A DNA stretch of 64,000 nucleotides. Origin: Castor canadensis. Its lineage: Eukaryota > Chordata > Mammalia > Rodentia > Castoridae. Location: assembly GCF_047511655.1 (NCBI RefSeq), contig NC_133387.1, positions 47,608,353-47,672,352 on the forward strand, written 5' to 3'. Shown here in pieces: positions 48,017-58,420 of this stretch (its first letter is position 1; every line of letters begins with the position of its first letter). The notes beneath the pieces were generated by a model that was given only the letters and a program-made list of their open reading frames with translations, searched no databases and was not told the DNA's origin. The position numbers and the translations under genes are program-made.

Positions 48017-48669
48017 TTGCCCATTTTTAAATTTAATTATTTGGTTTGGGTTTGTTGTTATTTTGTTTTGTTTTCTGGTTTTCATTTTGTTTTGTGTCTT
48101 CTCTATTGAGTTTTTTGTGTTCCTTTACATATTCTGGGCACTAACTCCTTGTCAAATATTTTGTTTACAAATACTTTCTCCCATTCTGTAGTTTGTCTGT
48201 TTGCTCTGATGATTGTTTGTTGTGCAAAAGTGTTTCAGTTTACTTTTGCTTGTGTGTTCCATGCCTTTGGGGGTCTGTCCAAAGAATCCTTTCCTATTGC
48301 AATGCCCTGAAGCATTTCTTCTATGTTTCTTCCAGTAGTTTCATAGGTTCAGATCTTAGTATGCTTTTAGCTCATTATGAATTGAGTTTTGCAACTGTGA
48401 GAGATGGGCATCTAGTCTCATTCTTCTGCTCCCTCTGCCACATACAATTTGTTGAAAAGTCTGTCCTTTTCAAAATGCATGTTCTTAGCAACTTTCCGGA
48501 AAATCACTTGGCTGTCAGATGTGTGGGTTATTTGTGGGTACTGAATTCTTTTTCTTTGTTCTGTGTGTCTGTTTTTATGCAATACCATACTGTTTTTGAC
48601 TACTATCATCTTTGTACCATATTTTGAGATCAAGTAGTGTCATGCCCATGCCTCTAGGTTGATGTTTTG

Positions 48670-48770
48670 TTTTGTTTTGTTTCCTTAAATGGGGCTTCAT
48701 TATGTAGCACAGGCTGTCCTTGAACTTGTGTTCCTCCTGCCTCAGTCTGAGATTCCCCCATGCCCAGCAA
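48670..48770 (-). repeat. B1-like SINE in old L1
   Basis: tggggcttcattatgtagcacaggctgtccttgaacttgtg then cctcctgcctcag. Minus orientation. Confidence 0.7.
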
Positions 48771-48799
48771 ATAGTAGCTCAGTATAGCTTTTATTATTA

Positions 48800-48888
48800 C
48801 TATTTTTGTTGCACTAGGTATTGAACCCGAGGCCTCACACGTGCTAGACAAGCACTCTACCACTGAATGACATCTCCAGTCTGGCTTT
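48800..48888 (-). repeat. ID-like SINE in old L1
   Basis: aggtattgaacccgaggcctcacacgtgctagacaagcactctaccactgaatg. Minus orientation. Confidence 0.75.
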
Positions 48889-49379
48889 GTCATTTTTGCT
48901 CAAGATTGCTCTGGTTATTTGGGCTTTTTTTGTGGTTCCATGTGAATTTCAGAATTGTTTTCTCTAATTCTGTGAGGAATGCCATTGGTATTTTGATGGG
49001 GATTACATTGAATCTATAAATCTCTTTGAATAGCATGAATATTTTAACAACATTAATTCTTCTAATCCATGAGCGTGGCAGGGCTTTCCAAGTTTTTGTG
49101 TTCTCTTTGATTTCTTTCATTAGAGTTTTGTACTTCTATTGTAGAGGTCTTTTACTTTCTTGGTTAAATTGTTTATTTTATTTGTTTTGTTTTGCTTTTG
49201 TAGCTTATGGTCAATATGATTCTTTTATGATTTCTTTCTTAGCAGTCTTGTTATAGAATAGAAAAGTGTCACTGATTTGTATATGCTGATTGTATTTCCT
49301 CCAACTTTACTGAATTTATAGGTTCTAATAGTGTTTCAGTGAAGTCTTTAGATTTTTCCCTATACAGAATCACATCACC

Positions 49380-49460
49380 AAAGGTGGGGGAGTAACTCAA
49401 GTTGTAGGGCGCCCCTGCCTAGTAAGTGAGAATCCTTGAGTTCAAACCCTAGTACTATGG
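49380..49460 (+). repeat. tRNA-like SINE monomer
   Basis: gtgggggagtaactcaagttgtagggcgcccctgcctag and gagttcaaaccctagtactatgg. Followed by a (GA)n run. Confidence 0.65.
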
Positions 49461-49502
49461 AGAGAGAAAGAGAGAGAGAGAGAGATTGAGAAAGAGAGAG
49501 AC
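49460..49502. repeat. (GA)n microsatellite
   Basis: GA units directly after a tRNA-like SINE monomer, so probably its expanded tail. Confidence 0.85.
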
Positions 49503-49782
49503 AGAAAATCATGTAGTTGGCAAGCAGGGAGAATTTGAATTTGACTCCCTATTTGGATGCCTTTTGTTTCTTTCTCTTGTCTGATAGCTCTGGCTAAGAA
49601 TTCCAGCACTATGAATAATAGCGACAAGAGTGGACATGCTTGTCTTCTTCCACATCGTAGAAGAAATATGGGTATGCCTTTATTGCACTGAGGTATGTTG
49701 AACACTTATTCTATTTTATGGAATGAGAAGTTGCCCAATTGTAGAATTGAAACTAACTCAATTAACATCTTTAAACTAAATT

Positions 49783-50240
49783 GTTATGGTTTGTCTTTTG
49801 ACAGTGTCCAGCCACATGGGGAAGAGAGTACGCAGAGTAAGGGTTACTAGAGCCCAAGCTTCTTCTGGTGACTGCAGAGACAAGGACAAATGGCCTGAGG
49901 AGGTTGCCCAGAGATTGCAAGAAGGGCAGTAAACACTGAAGAAGAGAGGTCGGAGAGAAGCAAGCTCCAGGGTTCTCATCACTCCTATTCATGGAAGTAG
50001 ATGGGTTACAAGAGGGATGTCTTATGCCAAGAACAAGTGACTTTGGAGATTTCTTCATAAACCCTGACCCCAACCCCCTCTTCCATATGGTCCCCAAATG
50101 GCAAATAGGTTTCATTTTCCAAGGACAGAGAGTATCTACCTGGAGTACTCTGGTATGAAGAACTTCTAGGGCACTTATCCAGTTTCAAGGGAAAGGGAAG
50201 AGGGTTGCTTCTATACCAATATCAGCTTTTTCTGTTAAAA
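49783..50240. other. Possible MaLR-like LTR, uncertain
   Basis: Begins tgttatggtttg, like the start of MaLR LTRs, and could end ttaaaaca near 50,240. The interior is not recognisable and no flanking duplication is clear. Two short open segments on the minus strand look incidental. Confidence 0.25.
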
Positions 50241-50279
50241 CAATTCTTACAGTTCAATTCAATTTATTCCCCTCCTCTT

Positions 50280-50465
50280 CTTCCTTCTTTTTGGCCTGCA
50301 GTATTGGGAAATTGAATCCAGGGCCTCACTATGCTAAGCAAAAGCTCCACCACTGAGCTACACCCCATTTTCTTGACACAGAGTCTCACTGGCCTCAAAC
50401 TTAAGTCCTACTGCCTCAGCTTCTTGCATGCTGGGATTACACGTGTGCAATAGCACACTAGGCTT
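50280..50465 (-). repeat. ID plus B1-like composite SINE
   Basis: ID-like half (attgaatccagggcctcactatgctaagc...accactgagctacacccc) then a B1-like half (gcctcagcttcttgcatgctgggattacacgtg). Minus orientation. Confidence 0.75.
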
Positions 50466-50989
50466 CAATTCAGTTTCTAGTTGTCTGTTCCACTTACCAT
50501 GTTTCAAATTACCTCCTAGACACGACACCTGTGAAGTTCTTAGGACTTCTGTGTAGACCACTTCATGTCAGGTTACAACCTTAAACCCTCCTAAAGATCA
50601 TCTACTCAGCTGGCAGCACTCTCTACTAATGTTTTCTAAGTCTCCATCTCTGGACAAGACCTGAGCACCAGAAACTTGTCTGCAATTGTCTCTTGGGCTT
50701 CAAGTACATCAAATATGCTGGGGCCCATCCCTGTCACCTTAACCAGTTTCTTTCTCATTCCAGTTAGTGTGCCCCCATTTACTTCTTGCAACAATTCATC
50801 TTCCAACTCCTCCTTTCCCTCCATGTCTCACTGGCTACCAATTCAACTTCAGAAATTCCTTAAATCTGCTTCTCTGTTCCCTCCCTATTGCCTCTGCCTG
50901 TGCACATCTCTGTGTTCTCTCAAATTGACTAGGGAAGTGAACACCAGCCCACACAAAGTTTTCTCCCTTCCTTAACAGTCTTTAGTGGC

Positions 50990-51080
50990 AGGGGCCAAGG
51001 GCATAGCTCAAGGGTAGAGCATTTGCCCAGCAGGCAAGTTTCTCAGTTCAATCTCCAGACCTATAAAAAAAAAAAAAAAA
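50990..51080 (+). repeat. ID-like SINE
   Basis: gggcatagctcaagggtagagcatttgcccagc, gttcaatctccagacc, then about 18 A residues. The pure A-tail suggests a fairly recent copy. Confidence 0.8.
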
Positions 51081-53424
51081 AAGTCTGGTGGCTTTACTTT
51101 ACAGGACAAAGATCAAAGTTCTTAGCCCTTGACACATAATGTTGTATGTTTGTCCAACTGTCTCTCTCTCACTAGACTCTGACCGCCACCAAGGCAGGAA
51201 ATGTCTGCCTCCTTTCTCTTTGAGTTCCTAGTAACTGCTTGGAGCTACAGAACATAATAAATATTTACTGAATTAATGTAAGAAGGTAGAAGAAAAGCAT
51301 TAAAAGCAACACAGTTTTAAGCCCTCAAGTAAATTGACATTAAATCATTTTCTACAACTCTTACTGCCAGCTCATTCATCTCTGCTCTTACTACGGATAG
51401 CAAAGGAATAGAACTCTTTATGTGACAATGAACAGGAGATATAACGAGAGTGCGAATAGGGTCTGAGTGTAAATTTTCTTTAATTAGAACTTGGTCCCAT
51501 GGTTTTGCAGGTATACAATCCTGGGCAAGATTCTTAATCTCTGGCCTGTTTCATCACTTGTAAATAGGAGATAATTATAGTTCCTAATTCTGATAGTCAA
51601 ATGAGGTCTAACACTCAATGATATAACTGTCCAGGTGAACCCTTCATTTTGCCATCTTCATTAGGGCTTCTGAAAGGGGTTGTATATATTTTTCATGAAC
51701 AGATAACTACCAACAATGTTTTTTTTTGGATAATCAAAAAGGCATACATATTTTCTAGAATAAGATGAACCATATCTTTATTTCTCCATAGAGTTCAGGT
51801 TATCCAAAGTCAGCCTCAGATGGAGGTTGGGGAGGTTCTGCCTCTTGTCTTCTTCATGTTTTCTACCCGTTCTTTGCTCTCCCCAGCAGGCCCAGTGGCG
51901 CCTGGAAGGAAGAGGCAACAAAGTCTACACTCCTTTGTCCAAACAGCCTAGGGACTCAGAGAACTCTACACTACAAGTTAACAAAGAAGTTTAAATGTTG
52001 CCTTTCAATATTATCTCAGAATTCATTTATCCATACATCATAAAGATACATTGATACAACTGAAAAAATTCATTCATTCTAAACTTGGGTTCCATAACTG
52101 GACTACACCTCTTGTATTAAGCCAGGAATAGCTATTTTTCTTATAAAACCACTACACACAGTTTGAGAAGCACTGATAAAAGATATTATTATTTTTGAAA
52201 TTTGCTTAAGAACTAGTCTAAGTATAAACTAGTTAAAAGGTATTATGTTGAAACACTTTTCCATACCAAGTATAGGAGTTGTCAGTGTACAAACAGATTC
52301 CAGAACAAGTTTGTTTTGTATTCAGTAACTTGATTATTTGGTAGTCTGAAACTACTTTCCCATGGAGCAATATGAGTCCAGGATTGTACTCTTGGTGTTG
52401 CCTATAAATCCCAGCTATCTGAAAAGATAGCTAAGTCACACATAAAATTTAATAACAAATATATCAATCTTATAACAGAGAAGATAGGTTTCTGACTTCC
52501 AAATCAGAAAATTTCTCTCTTTGAGAACATGGTGTCGAAGATGGGGGTGACATTTTCAGCAGAAATTGCTTTAATGGAAGCGTTCAGAAAGATGATGGGC
52601 TGCAGTTATCTTCACACACAGTAATGGGGGAACTCCCTGGCCATGTTAGCCCAATTAAAGCACAGTTTCTATATGATTCTCTGGGTGAGAGCAGGCAGGT
52701 TTGGCTGGGCTCAAAAGCTCTGGTTCTTTGTGTCAAATGCGTCTAATGCTGAACTCTAGAGCTTCTGTCTTCTTGACCACCCAGCACCAACACAGAAAAC
52801 AAGCTTCATCCTGAACGGAACTCTGTCCCTGGTTAGGTCAAGGTCCTTATTTCGCTGTGTTGTTAGGCAAGATTATGAGGACAAGTCTGGGCTTGGTGAG
52901 AAACACAGTGATGATCTAGTTAGTGATGTCTTCTGTGGGCAAGCAGAGAAAGGTAAGTCAGGACAAGAGCTGGTTTCGTGCTATCCTGAGTCCAGGTAAA
53001 CTACACAGATCTCTAACACTTTTATTTCAGGTGAAACCAGGCTTGGCTATGAATATGACTTTAAAAAACACCTTGTAAAGAGCAAAAGGGACACAGACAT
53101 TGAGAATAACACAACTAGGTAATCTTAGTTACGATCTATGATTTCTTCATTTTGTGACATATGTGGGAGTGTTGGAGCCAGGCTTTTGACCAGGGGATAG
53201 CTCATGTACTTCCCACTACCCAGGAATCCTTGAACTAAGATTCAGACCTAAGCAAAAAGCCTAGGTAATAGTGCCAGACCCTCTAATTGGGTCATCCTTC
53301 TAAGTTCTGACTGCATTTATGAGACACTTCGCCTCCCATGATTAACAGCACAGTCAAGAGGATTCCATGTCTATGTTTACACTCACAGGTTTCTTAACCC
53401 ACGTGGGTCATAAATTGTTTAGTG
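51081..53424. other. No gene seen
   Basis: Mostly unique sequence upstream of PON2, with one MIR. No CpG cluster or open frame of note. Confidence 0.5.
51500..51628 (+). repeat. MIR-like element
   Basis: ctgggcaagattcttaatctctggcctgtttcatcacttgtaaataggagataattatag. Confidence 0.65.
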
Positions 53425-53512
53425 GGATCTGGGGATGTAGCTCAGTGGTAGAGAGCTTGCCTGCATGGATGAGGACCTGGGTTCTATCACCAACGCTGAA
53501 AAAACAAAACCA
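53425..53512 (+). repeat. ID-like SINE
   Basis: tggggatgtagctcagtggtagagagcttgcctgc, close to the tRNA-Ala-like consensus at its 5' half. It is 1.5 kb upstream of the PON2 start codon. Confidence 0.85.
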
Positions 53513-54145
53513 AAAATTTCAGGGGAATTGATGATTTTGGATGAGATTTAAAAAAAATAGCCTTGATTTCAAATGAAATTTAACACTTTCTTCAATTACA
53601 AAAGTAGGAAAGAAATCTCAGAAGCTTTAGCAGTATTTGTAACCTTGTTACTAAAGAAAGTAACAACTTCATTATTTTATACAGCTGTTATAGGTATCCT
53701 GAAATAACATTTACATTCATTGTCATCTGAAAGAATGTTGGTAGATCTTGTTATTTAATGTGTTCAATAATGTAGAGTACATGATACTACTGTATTACTA
53801 CAGCACACACCTGTTTTTGAAATACTTTGACAATTGCATTTCAGTGTAATCAGTTTCCTTGTCAATCCAATGCTTTTTATTGTATGCATTTATAAACATT
53901 ATTCTGAGAGGGTTCCTGTAGGATCAGAACGGTCAGATGGGTATATGACCTAAAAAAGACTCAGCTTCCTGGGCTTTTCTAAGGAAAGCTGTTTAGTGCT
54001 CCATCTACCTTGTGGTATAATCACATATCCTTTAGGATTAAATCAGAAATATACTCAAGCAGAGTGGGGTTTTTTCTTTTCTTTTAGGTGAGGAGCAGGT
54101 GAGAAATTCACATCTTTTATTTGATAGTTGTTTATAAAAACCGAT

Positions 54146-54276
54146 GTTTGGCCTGATGAGGTGATGCACATCTGTAATCCCAGCATTTTCGTGTGGAAGC
54201 AGGAGGATCTCCAGTTCCAGGCCAGCATAGGCTACACAGGGTCATCCTGTCTCGAAATAAATAAATAATAAACATT
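54146..54276 (+). repeat. B1-like SINE upstream of PON2
   Basis: gaggtgatgcacatctgtaatcccagc, aggaggatctccagttccaggccagcataggctacacag, then an (AAAT)-like tail. Lies about 500 bp before the CpG island. Confidence 0.85.
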
Positions 54277-54769
54277 TTCATTTGTTTAAAGATTGGCTAT
54301 TTTTGACTTCGGCTCCATATGGCGGATGGCAATTAAAACACTGGAAAACATTAAAGCTGATTTCAGATGAAATAACTTATTGTGACTGTCCTAATCTTAA
54401 TGGTTAAGTTTCCATTTTATACTTCTTTATTTCTCCCTGTTATAAGTATTTTTCAAAGAAAAAAGAGAATCTACTTATTTTTTAACATAAAAAAGTGTGT
54501 AGGTTCTTAGGTTTCTAGTCTACATGTTTTATTTTGCCTCCTATTAGAAAAACTAGTGATTCCAGCCTGAAATATTGACAAAGTAAATCTCAGTACCCTT
54601 TCCTTCAATTAAAAAAAATGAATCTTTAAAACATGAATGGGAAGTTTCTTACTGGATTAGTAAGAAACGTCTTTGCGGGACAAGGACAAGAGAAGTCACG
54701 CACACTGCTCCAGATTTTTTTGGGCAGGCGGGGTGTGTGGAAAGGACAGGAAGATACAGAGCTTGACTT

Positions 54770-55230
54770 TAGCCTGGAGCAGAGCCTGGGAGAGCCGCGT
54801 CCGGGGACAGGAAAGGTGCGGCCGCTGCGGCCCTGGGGGGCGTGGCCAGGCTTGGGGGCGTGGCCCTAAAGGCGGGCGGGGCCAGGGCGGGGCGCGGCCC
54901 TGCGCGGAGGACCGGGACCGCTGGCACCGCCCCACCTCCGTGCTGCCGGATCAGAGCCGAGTGGCGCTGCGGGGGCTCCCGCGCCATGGGGCGGCTGGTG
55001 TCCGTGAGCGTGCTGGGCATCGCGCTGGCGCTGCTGGGCGAGCGGTTCCTGGCGCTCAGGTAGGTGGAGCTCTGCGCGCCCCTCCTCGCGGGTCCCCAGG
55101 GTGGAGGTGGCCGCGGAAGAGGCGGGCGGAGGGACTGTGGCTGGAGGGCAGAACTTCTCTTGGCTCCCGGTCCAACCGGCGAGGGAGCCCACCCCACCCC
55201 CACCCGGCCGCTTCCTGAAAAGTTTGCAGG
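54770..55230 (+). promoter_or_regulatory. PON2: PON2 promoter CpG island with GC boxes
   Basis: This is the only clearly CpG-dense stretch in the window. It surrounds the PON2 start codon. Upstream of the ATG are two copies of a GC/CACCC-type box (gggggcgtggcc at 54,836-54,847 and 54,854-54,865) and two classical GC boxes (ggcgggcggggcc at 54,871-54,883, agggcgggg at 54,884-54,892), all expected Sp1/KLF sites. No TATA box is seen near them. This is the usual layout of a broadly expressed, dispersed-start promoter. The transcription start probably falls between the last GC box and the ATG, but I cannot place it. Confidence 0.8.
54986..55059 (+). CDS. PON2: Paraoxonase 2, first coding exon (partial gene)
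   Basis: Codes for the first 24 residues plus two bases of codon 25, then the splice donor gtaggt at 55,060-55,065. The peptide starts MGRLV and continues with a hydrophobic run (about residues 4-18) ending GERFLALR. By my recollection it matches PON2 at about 21 of 25 positions and PON3 at about 14, so PON2 is the better call. PON2 is an intracellular, membrane-bound calcium-dependent lactonase of ER, mitochondrial and plasma membranes; it hydrolyses lactones such as acyl-homoserine lactones and limits oxidative stress. The hydrophobic start is the family's uncleaved signal anchor. The ATG has a strong context (gcgccATGG) and lies inside a CpG island. Catalytic residues lie in later exons beyond the window. 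The phase (split after base 2 of codon 25) agrees with the family's exon 1/2 junction as I remember it. Confidence 0.9.
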
Positions 55231-56129
55231 CCTTTGCTTCTTCTGCTTCGGTTGACAAGCGAGTGCTCTGCAAGTACTTAAGGACAAACCTGATGCTGTA
55301 CTTGAAAACAAAGCGATGACTCATGCATTGAAACTTTTGATTATGGAGACGTATTTCTGGTCACCGGTGCGCTTCCCTTTGTGGCGGGAACCAGCCCCTC
55401 TTCGGTGACGTAGCTGTCCCCTCCTGCCCTCCACAGTGGCGAAACTTCCTCTCTAATCTTGGCGCTGCAGATCAAAGGCGCTCGAGAGTCAGCTACTGTT
55501 CTTACATCACTTCCTTATTATCTGTGCGCCCGGGATCCCTGGAGCAGAAAACCCCAGGGTACAATTACAACTCGGAATTTAGTTACAATGAAAACTTGCT
55601 GGTTGGACATCGTGGTTTCTAAATTACCCATTCCAATTATGCGAAGAAATTCTGAGCACCTACTGGGTAGGGTGTGCTCGCCTACACACCTGTAGACCAC
55701 ACCCTAAAGGATTTCACCCTATTACAGGAAAGGAGGGAAATAAAATCAGTAAGCCAATTGGCTCGTTCAGGACAGGTGAAAATTTCCCCTACAAGCTTAC
55801 AGCGGGAAAGATTACACCTCTGAAGAAGGAAGAGTCCTTTGACGTTGGCCTTGAAGCATGAGTGCAATAAATATGCGGGTGGAGGAGGCCATCCCAGGAG
55901 CAAGATGCAGCGTGAGCAAAGGGACTAAGTGGGGGAAGTTTGTACAAGAGCACATGGACCGGGATGAGGGGAATGTGAAGACAAGGGATGAAGGGGAGGC
56001 TATAAATTGAAAAATCGGCAAAGGCGAAGTATTCATGTGTTTCATTTGTTGTGCCACAAGAACCTCATATAACCGGTTTGGCATTATAGAGATGAAGCTG
56101 GAAGGCAGAGCAATGGTTGTCTGTATTTA

Positions 56130-56200
56130 GGATCTCCTGAGTGGCACCCCAAGAGATTCTGATTCAGCTGGTCTGGGTGGACCTAGCCCTTGTTTTTTTT
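56130..56200 (+). repeat. MER5-like fragment in PON2 intron 1
   Basis: caagagattctgattcagctggtctgggtggacc, the centre of a MER5-like element. Confidence 0.5.
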
Positions 56201-56224
56201 TGTTTTTATTTTAATTAATTAACT

Positions 56225-56382
56225 TCGATTTTTTTTCTTTCTTTTTTTTTTTTTTTTTTAGAGGGTCACACTAGGTAGCCTCTAACTCATATAATAGCCC
56301 AGGCTGGCCTGGAAGTCGAAATTTTCTTGTCTTGGTCTCTGTAGTGTTGGGATTACAGGTATGCTCCACCATACCTGGCAGT
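56225..56382 (-). repeat. B1-like SINE in PON2 intron 1
   Basis: T-run then tagcctctaactc, gcccaggctggcctggaag and gttgggattacaggtatgctccacc. Minus orientation. Confidence 0.8.
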
Positions 56383-56414
56383 ATATTTTATTTTTACAAA
56401 CTCTCCTGATGGTC

Positions 56415-56505
56415 TGGGAGGGGGGCAGTAGCTCAGTAGTGGATCCCTTGCTTACCATGCAAGAGGCCCTGGGTTTGATCCCCAGCACCAGGGACAAAAG
56501 AAAAC
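56415..56505 (+). repeat. ID-like SINE in PON2 intron 1
   Basis: gggcagtagctcagtagtgg, ccatgcaagaggccctgggtttgatccccagcacc. Well preserved. Confidence 0.85.
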
Positions 56506-56632
56506 AAAACCTCTCCTGACATACAATACTAGTGTGTGGAGGAAGCAGGTTAGAATGGGTAGGAGCCACTTCTTACCCGTCAACATGACCTTGCAGCACA
56601 TTCATGAATTGGATAGGAAGTCTTTAAATTTT

Positions 56633-57300
56633 ACTTTGATTGACATATAACAAATGTGTATGTTATGGATGCAAAGTTATGTTTCCGTACATGTGTGCAT
56701 TGTGTAATGATACAATCTGGATAATTATCCTGGCCTTCACCTTGGACAGTTTTCATATTTTTGTGGTGGAAATATTCAAAATCCTTTCTTCTTCCTGCTT
56801 TGAAATACACTTTATTATTAACCATGGTCACCCTACCGTGCAGTAGAGCACTAGAGCTTACTTCTCTTTTCTAACTAACACTGTACACCTTGCCCAGTCT
56901 CTTCTGATCACTACTCCCCTCCCCCATAGTCTCTGCTGACCACTATCTTCCTCTAACTTCTATAAAGTCAACTTTTTCACAATTCTACATGAGTGAGCTC
57001 ATGCAATATTTATCTTGATGTGCCTGAATCATTTCACTTGACGTTTCCAGGTTCATTCATGTTGTAATAAATAACAGGTTTTCCTCCTTTTTATGGCTGA
57101 ATAGTACTCCATTGTCAGTAGATAGCACATTTCTTTATCCATTTATTGTGAATGGTGCTGCCGTTGAACATGGGAGTGCAACTGTCCCTTCAGCATGCTG
57201 ATTTCATTTCCTTTATATGTTTAGCAGTAGTGGGATTGCTAGATCATATACAGTAGTTCTTGTTTTCACAATGACATTCCCACCAACAATAAAGATTCTC
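56633..57300 (-). repeat. Old L1 3' end in PON2 intron 1
   Basis: Complement of an L1 3' UTR and ORF2 end: ggctgaatagtactccattgt near 57,095 and ggtgctgccgttgaacatgggagtgca near 57,155. It is continued after SINEs at 57,670-57,860 and 58,180-58,420 (ttaaccctttatcagattta block). Confidence 0.75.
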
Positions 57301-57386
57301 TTTCTGGACTGGGGTGTACTTCATGGTGCTATCCTAGCATGTGTGAGGCTGTGGATTTGATCCCCAGTATCAGAAAAAAAAAAATT
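57300..57386 (+). repeat. ID-like SINE in PON2 intron 1
   Basis: ctggggtgtacttcatgg, gtgaggctgtggatttgatccccagtatc, A-tail. Confidence 0.7.
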
Positions 57387-57439
57387 CTTTTAAAGTTCTT
57401 TTTCCTCCACATGCCCACCAGTGCTCTTTATCTTTTGTC

Positions 57440-57665
57440 TTTTTTTTTTTTTAATTTTTTCAGTGGAATTGGAGTTAGAACTCAGGGCTTCCTGTTTGTA
57501 GAGTAGGCACTCTACCACTTGAGTCACAACTCTAGTCCATTTTGTTCTGGTTCTTTTGGTGATGGGGTCTTGTGAGCTATTTCCCTCGGGCTGGCCTTGA
57601 ACCAAGATCCTTCCTATCTCAGCCTTCTAAATAGCAAGCATTACTGGTGTGAGCCACCCAGCACT
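57440..57665 (-). repeat. Composite SINE in PON2 intron 1
   Basis: Both monomers, minus orientation, with a T-rich tail at its left edge. Ends gcattactggtgtgagccacc. Confidence 0.85.
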
Positions 57666-57669
57666 GGTT

Positions 57670-57860
57670 CTTTTGTCTTTCTGATGATGGTGGTTATCCT
57701 AGTGGGAGATGATTATCTCTTTGAGGTTTGGATTTGCATTTGCCTGGTTACTAGTAATGCTGACTATTGTTTCCAAATCATTGCTGTTTGCATGTCTTCT
57801 TTTGAGAAATCCCATTCTGGGCTTTTACCTGTTTTCAAATTGGATTGTTGGATTTTTAAA
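57670..57860 (-). repeat. Old L1 continuation
   Basis: ORF2 complement between two composite SINEs (gattatctctttgaggtttggatttgcattt). Same element as 56,633-57,300. Confidence 0.65.
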
Positions 57861-57884
57861 AATCTGCTTGTTTTTTCTTTTCCT

Positions 57885-58170
57885 TTTCTTTTGTAGTATT
57901 GGGGCTTGAACTCGGGGCCTTCACCTTGAGCCACTCCACCAGTCCAATTTTTTGTGATAGGGTTTTGTCGACATAGGGTCTGGGAGGGTTGGGGAGGGGG
58001 GCAGGGTGGAGAAATGACCCAAACAATGTGTGCACATAATAAAAATAAAATAAAATTAGGGAAAGTTTAAACAAAAACTATTTGCCCAGGCTGACTTCAA
58101 ACCACAATCCTCCTGATCTCTGCTTCCTGGGGAGCTAGGATTATAGGCGTGAACCACCAGTGACATCACT
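57885..58170 (-). repeat. Composite SINE split by an L1 tail
   Basis: The tRNA-like part (cttgaactcggggccttcacc) lies left of the L1 tail at 57,976-58,066 and the 7SL-type part (gcccaggctgacttcaaacc...aggattataggcg) right of it. Minus orientation. Confidence 0.75.
57976..58066 (+). repeat. L1 tail inserted in a SINE
   Basis: A roughly 90-bp G-rich segment ending gaaatgacccaaacaatgtgtgcacataataaaa, the 3' end of the young L1 type. It splits the composite SINE at 57,885-58,170. Confidence 0.65.
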
Positions 58171-58179
58171 TTTTCTTTT

Positions 58180-58420
58180 TCTTTGTTTTGTTTTTTGCTA
58201 ATGAGTCATTTGAGTTACTTATGTATTTAGGATATTAACCCTTTATCAGATTTATGACACTTTCCTCCATTCTATAGGTTGTCTGTTGACTGTTGTTTGT
58301 TCTTTCTGTTGTTCTGAAGATTCTTCATTTGATACAGCCTCATTAGTCTATTGGGGATTTGTTGTCTGTACTTTTGAGTTGGATGACTTTGTATGATCTG
58401 TCCAGCTCTCAGTTTTAAAA
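58180..58420 (-). repeat. Old L1 continuation
   Basis: ORF2 complement: gagttacttatgtatttaggatattaacc and the following cattctataggttgtctgttgac. Fades out into non-repeat DNA after about 58,420. Confidence 0.6.

Larger units (their letters stand above)
46825..49700 (-). repeat. Old L1, 3' UTR and ORF2, minus strand
   Basis: From low to high coordinates: L1 3' UTR complement (attaatggggtaccctgtgatattttgatacatg near 46,870), then ORF2 complement up to an RT block. Minus-strand peptides such as [10 protein letters not shown]...IPIKIPMAF (48,890-49,120) and [18 protein letters not shown] (49,540-49,610) are recognisable L1 ORF2. The frame is broken throughout, and five SINEs interrupt it. Confidence 0.8.

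Noticed and set aside
48193..48627. 144-codon + strand frame with Cys/Phe-rich peptide
   Set aside because: It is antisense to old L1 ORF2.
49771..50188. Overlapping minus-strand frames of 60-114 codons
   Set aside because: No recognisable domain; lie in a possible LTR relic.
50676..50975. 99-codon Ser/Pro-rich + strand frame
   Set aside because: No family recognised, antisense frame also open, no promoter or splice context.
53425..53512. tRNA-like sequence (and similar ID copies elsewhere)
   Set aside because: Has A- and B-box-like parts but a degenerate cloverleaf and an A-tail, and recurs many times: an ID-type SINE, not a tRNA gene.
54673..55311. Long overlapping open frames on both strands over the CpG island (up to 181 codons)
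   Set aside because: GC-rich DNA has few stop codons. These frames run across the PON2 exon and its splice donor and encode Arg/Pro/Gly-rich low-information peptide.
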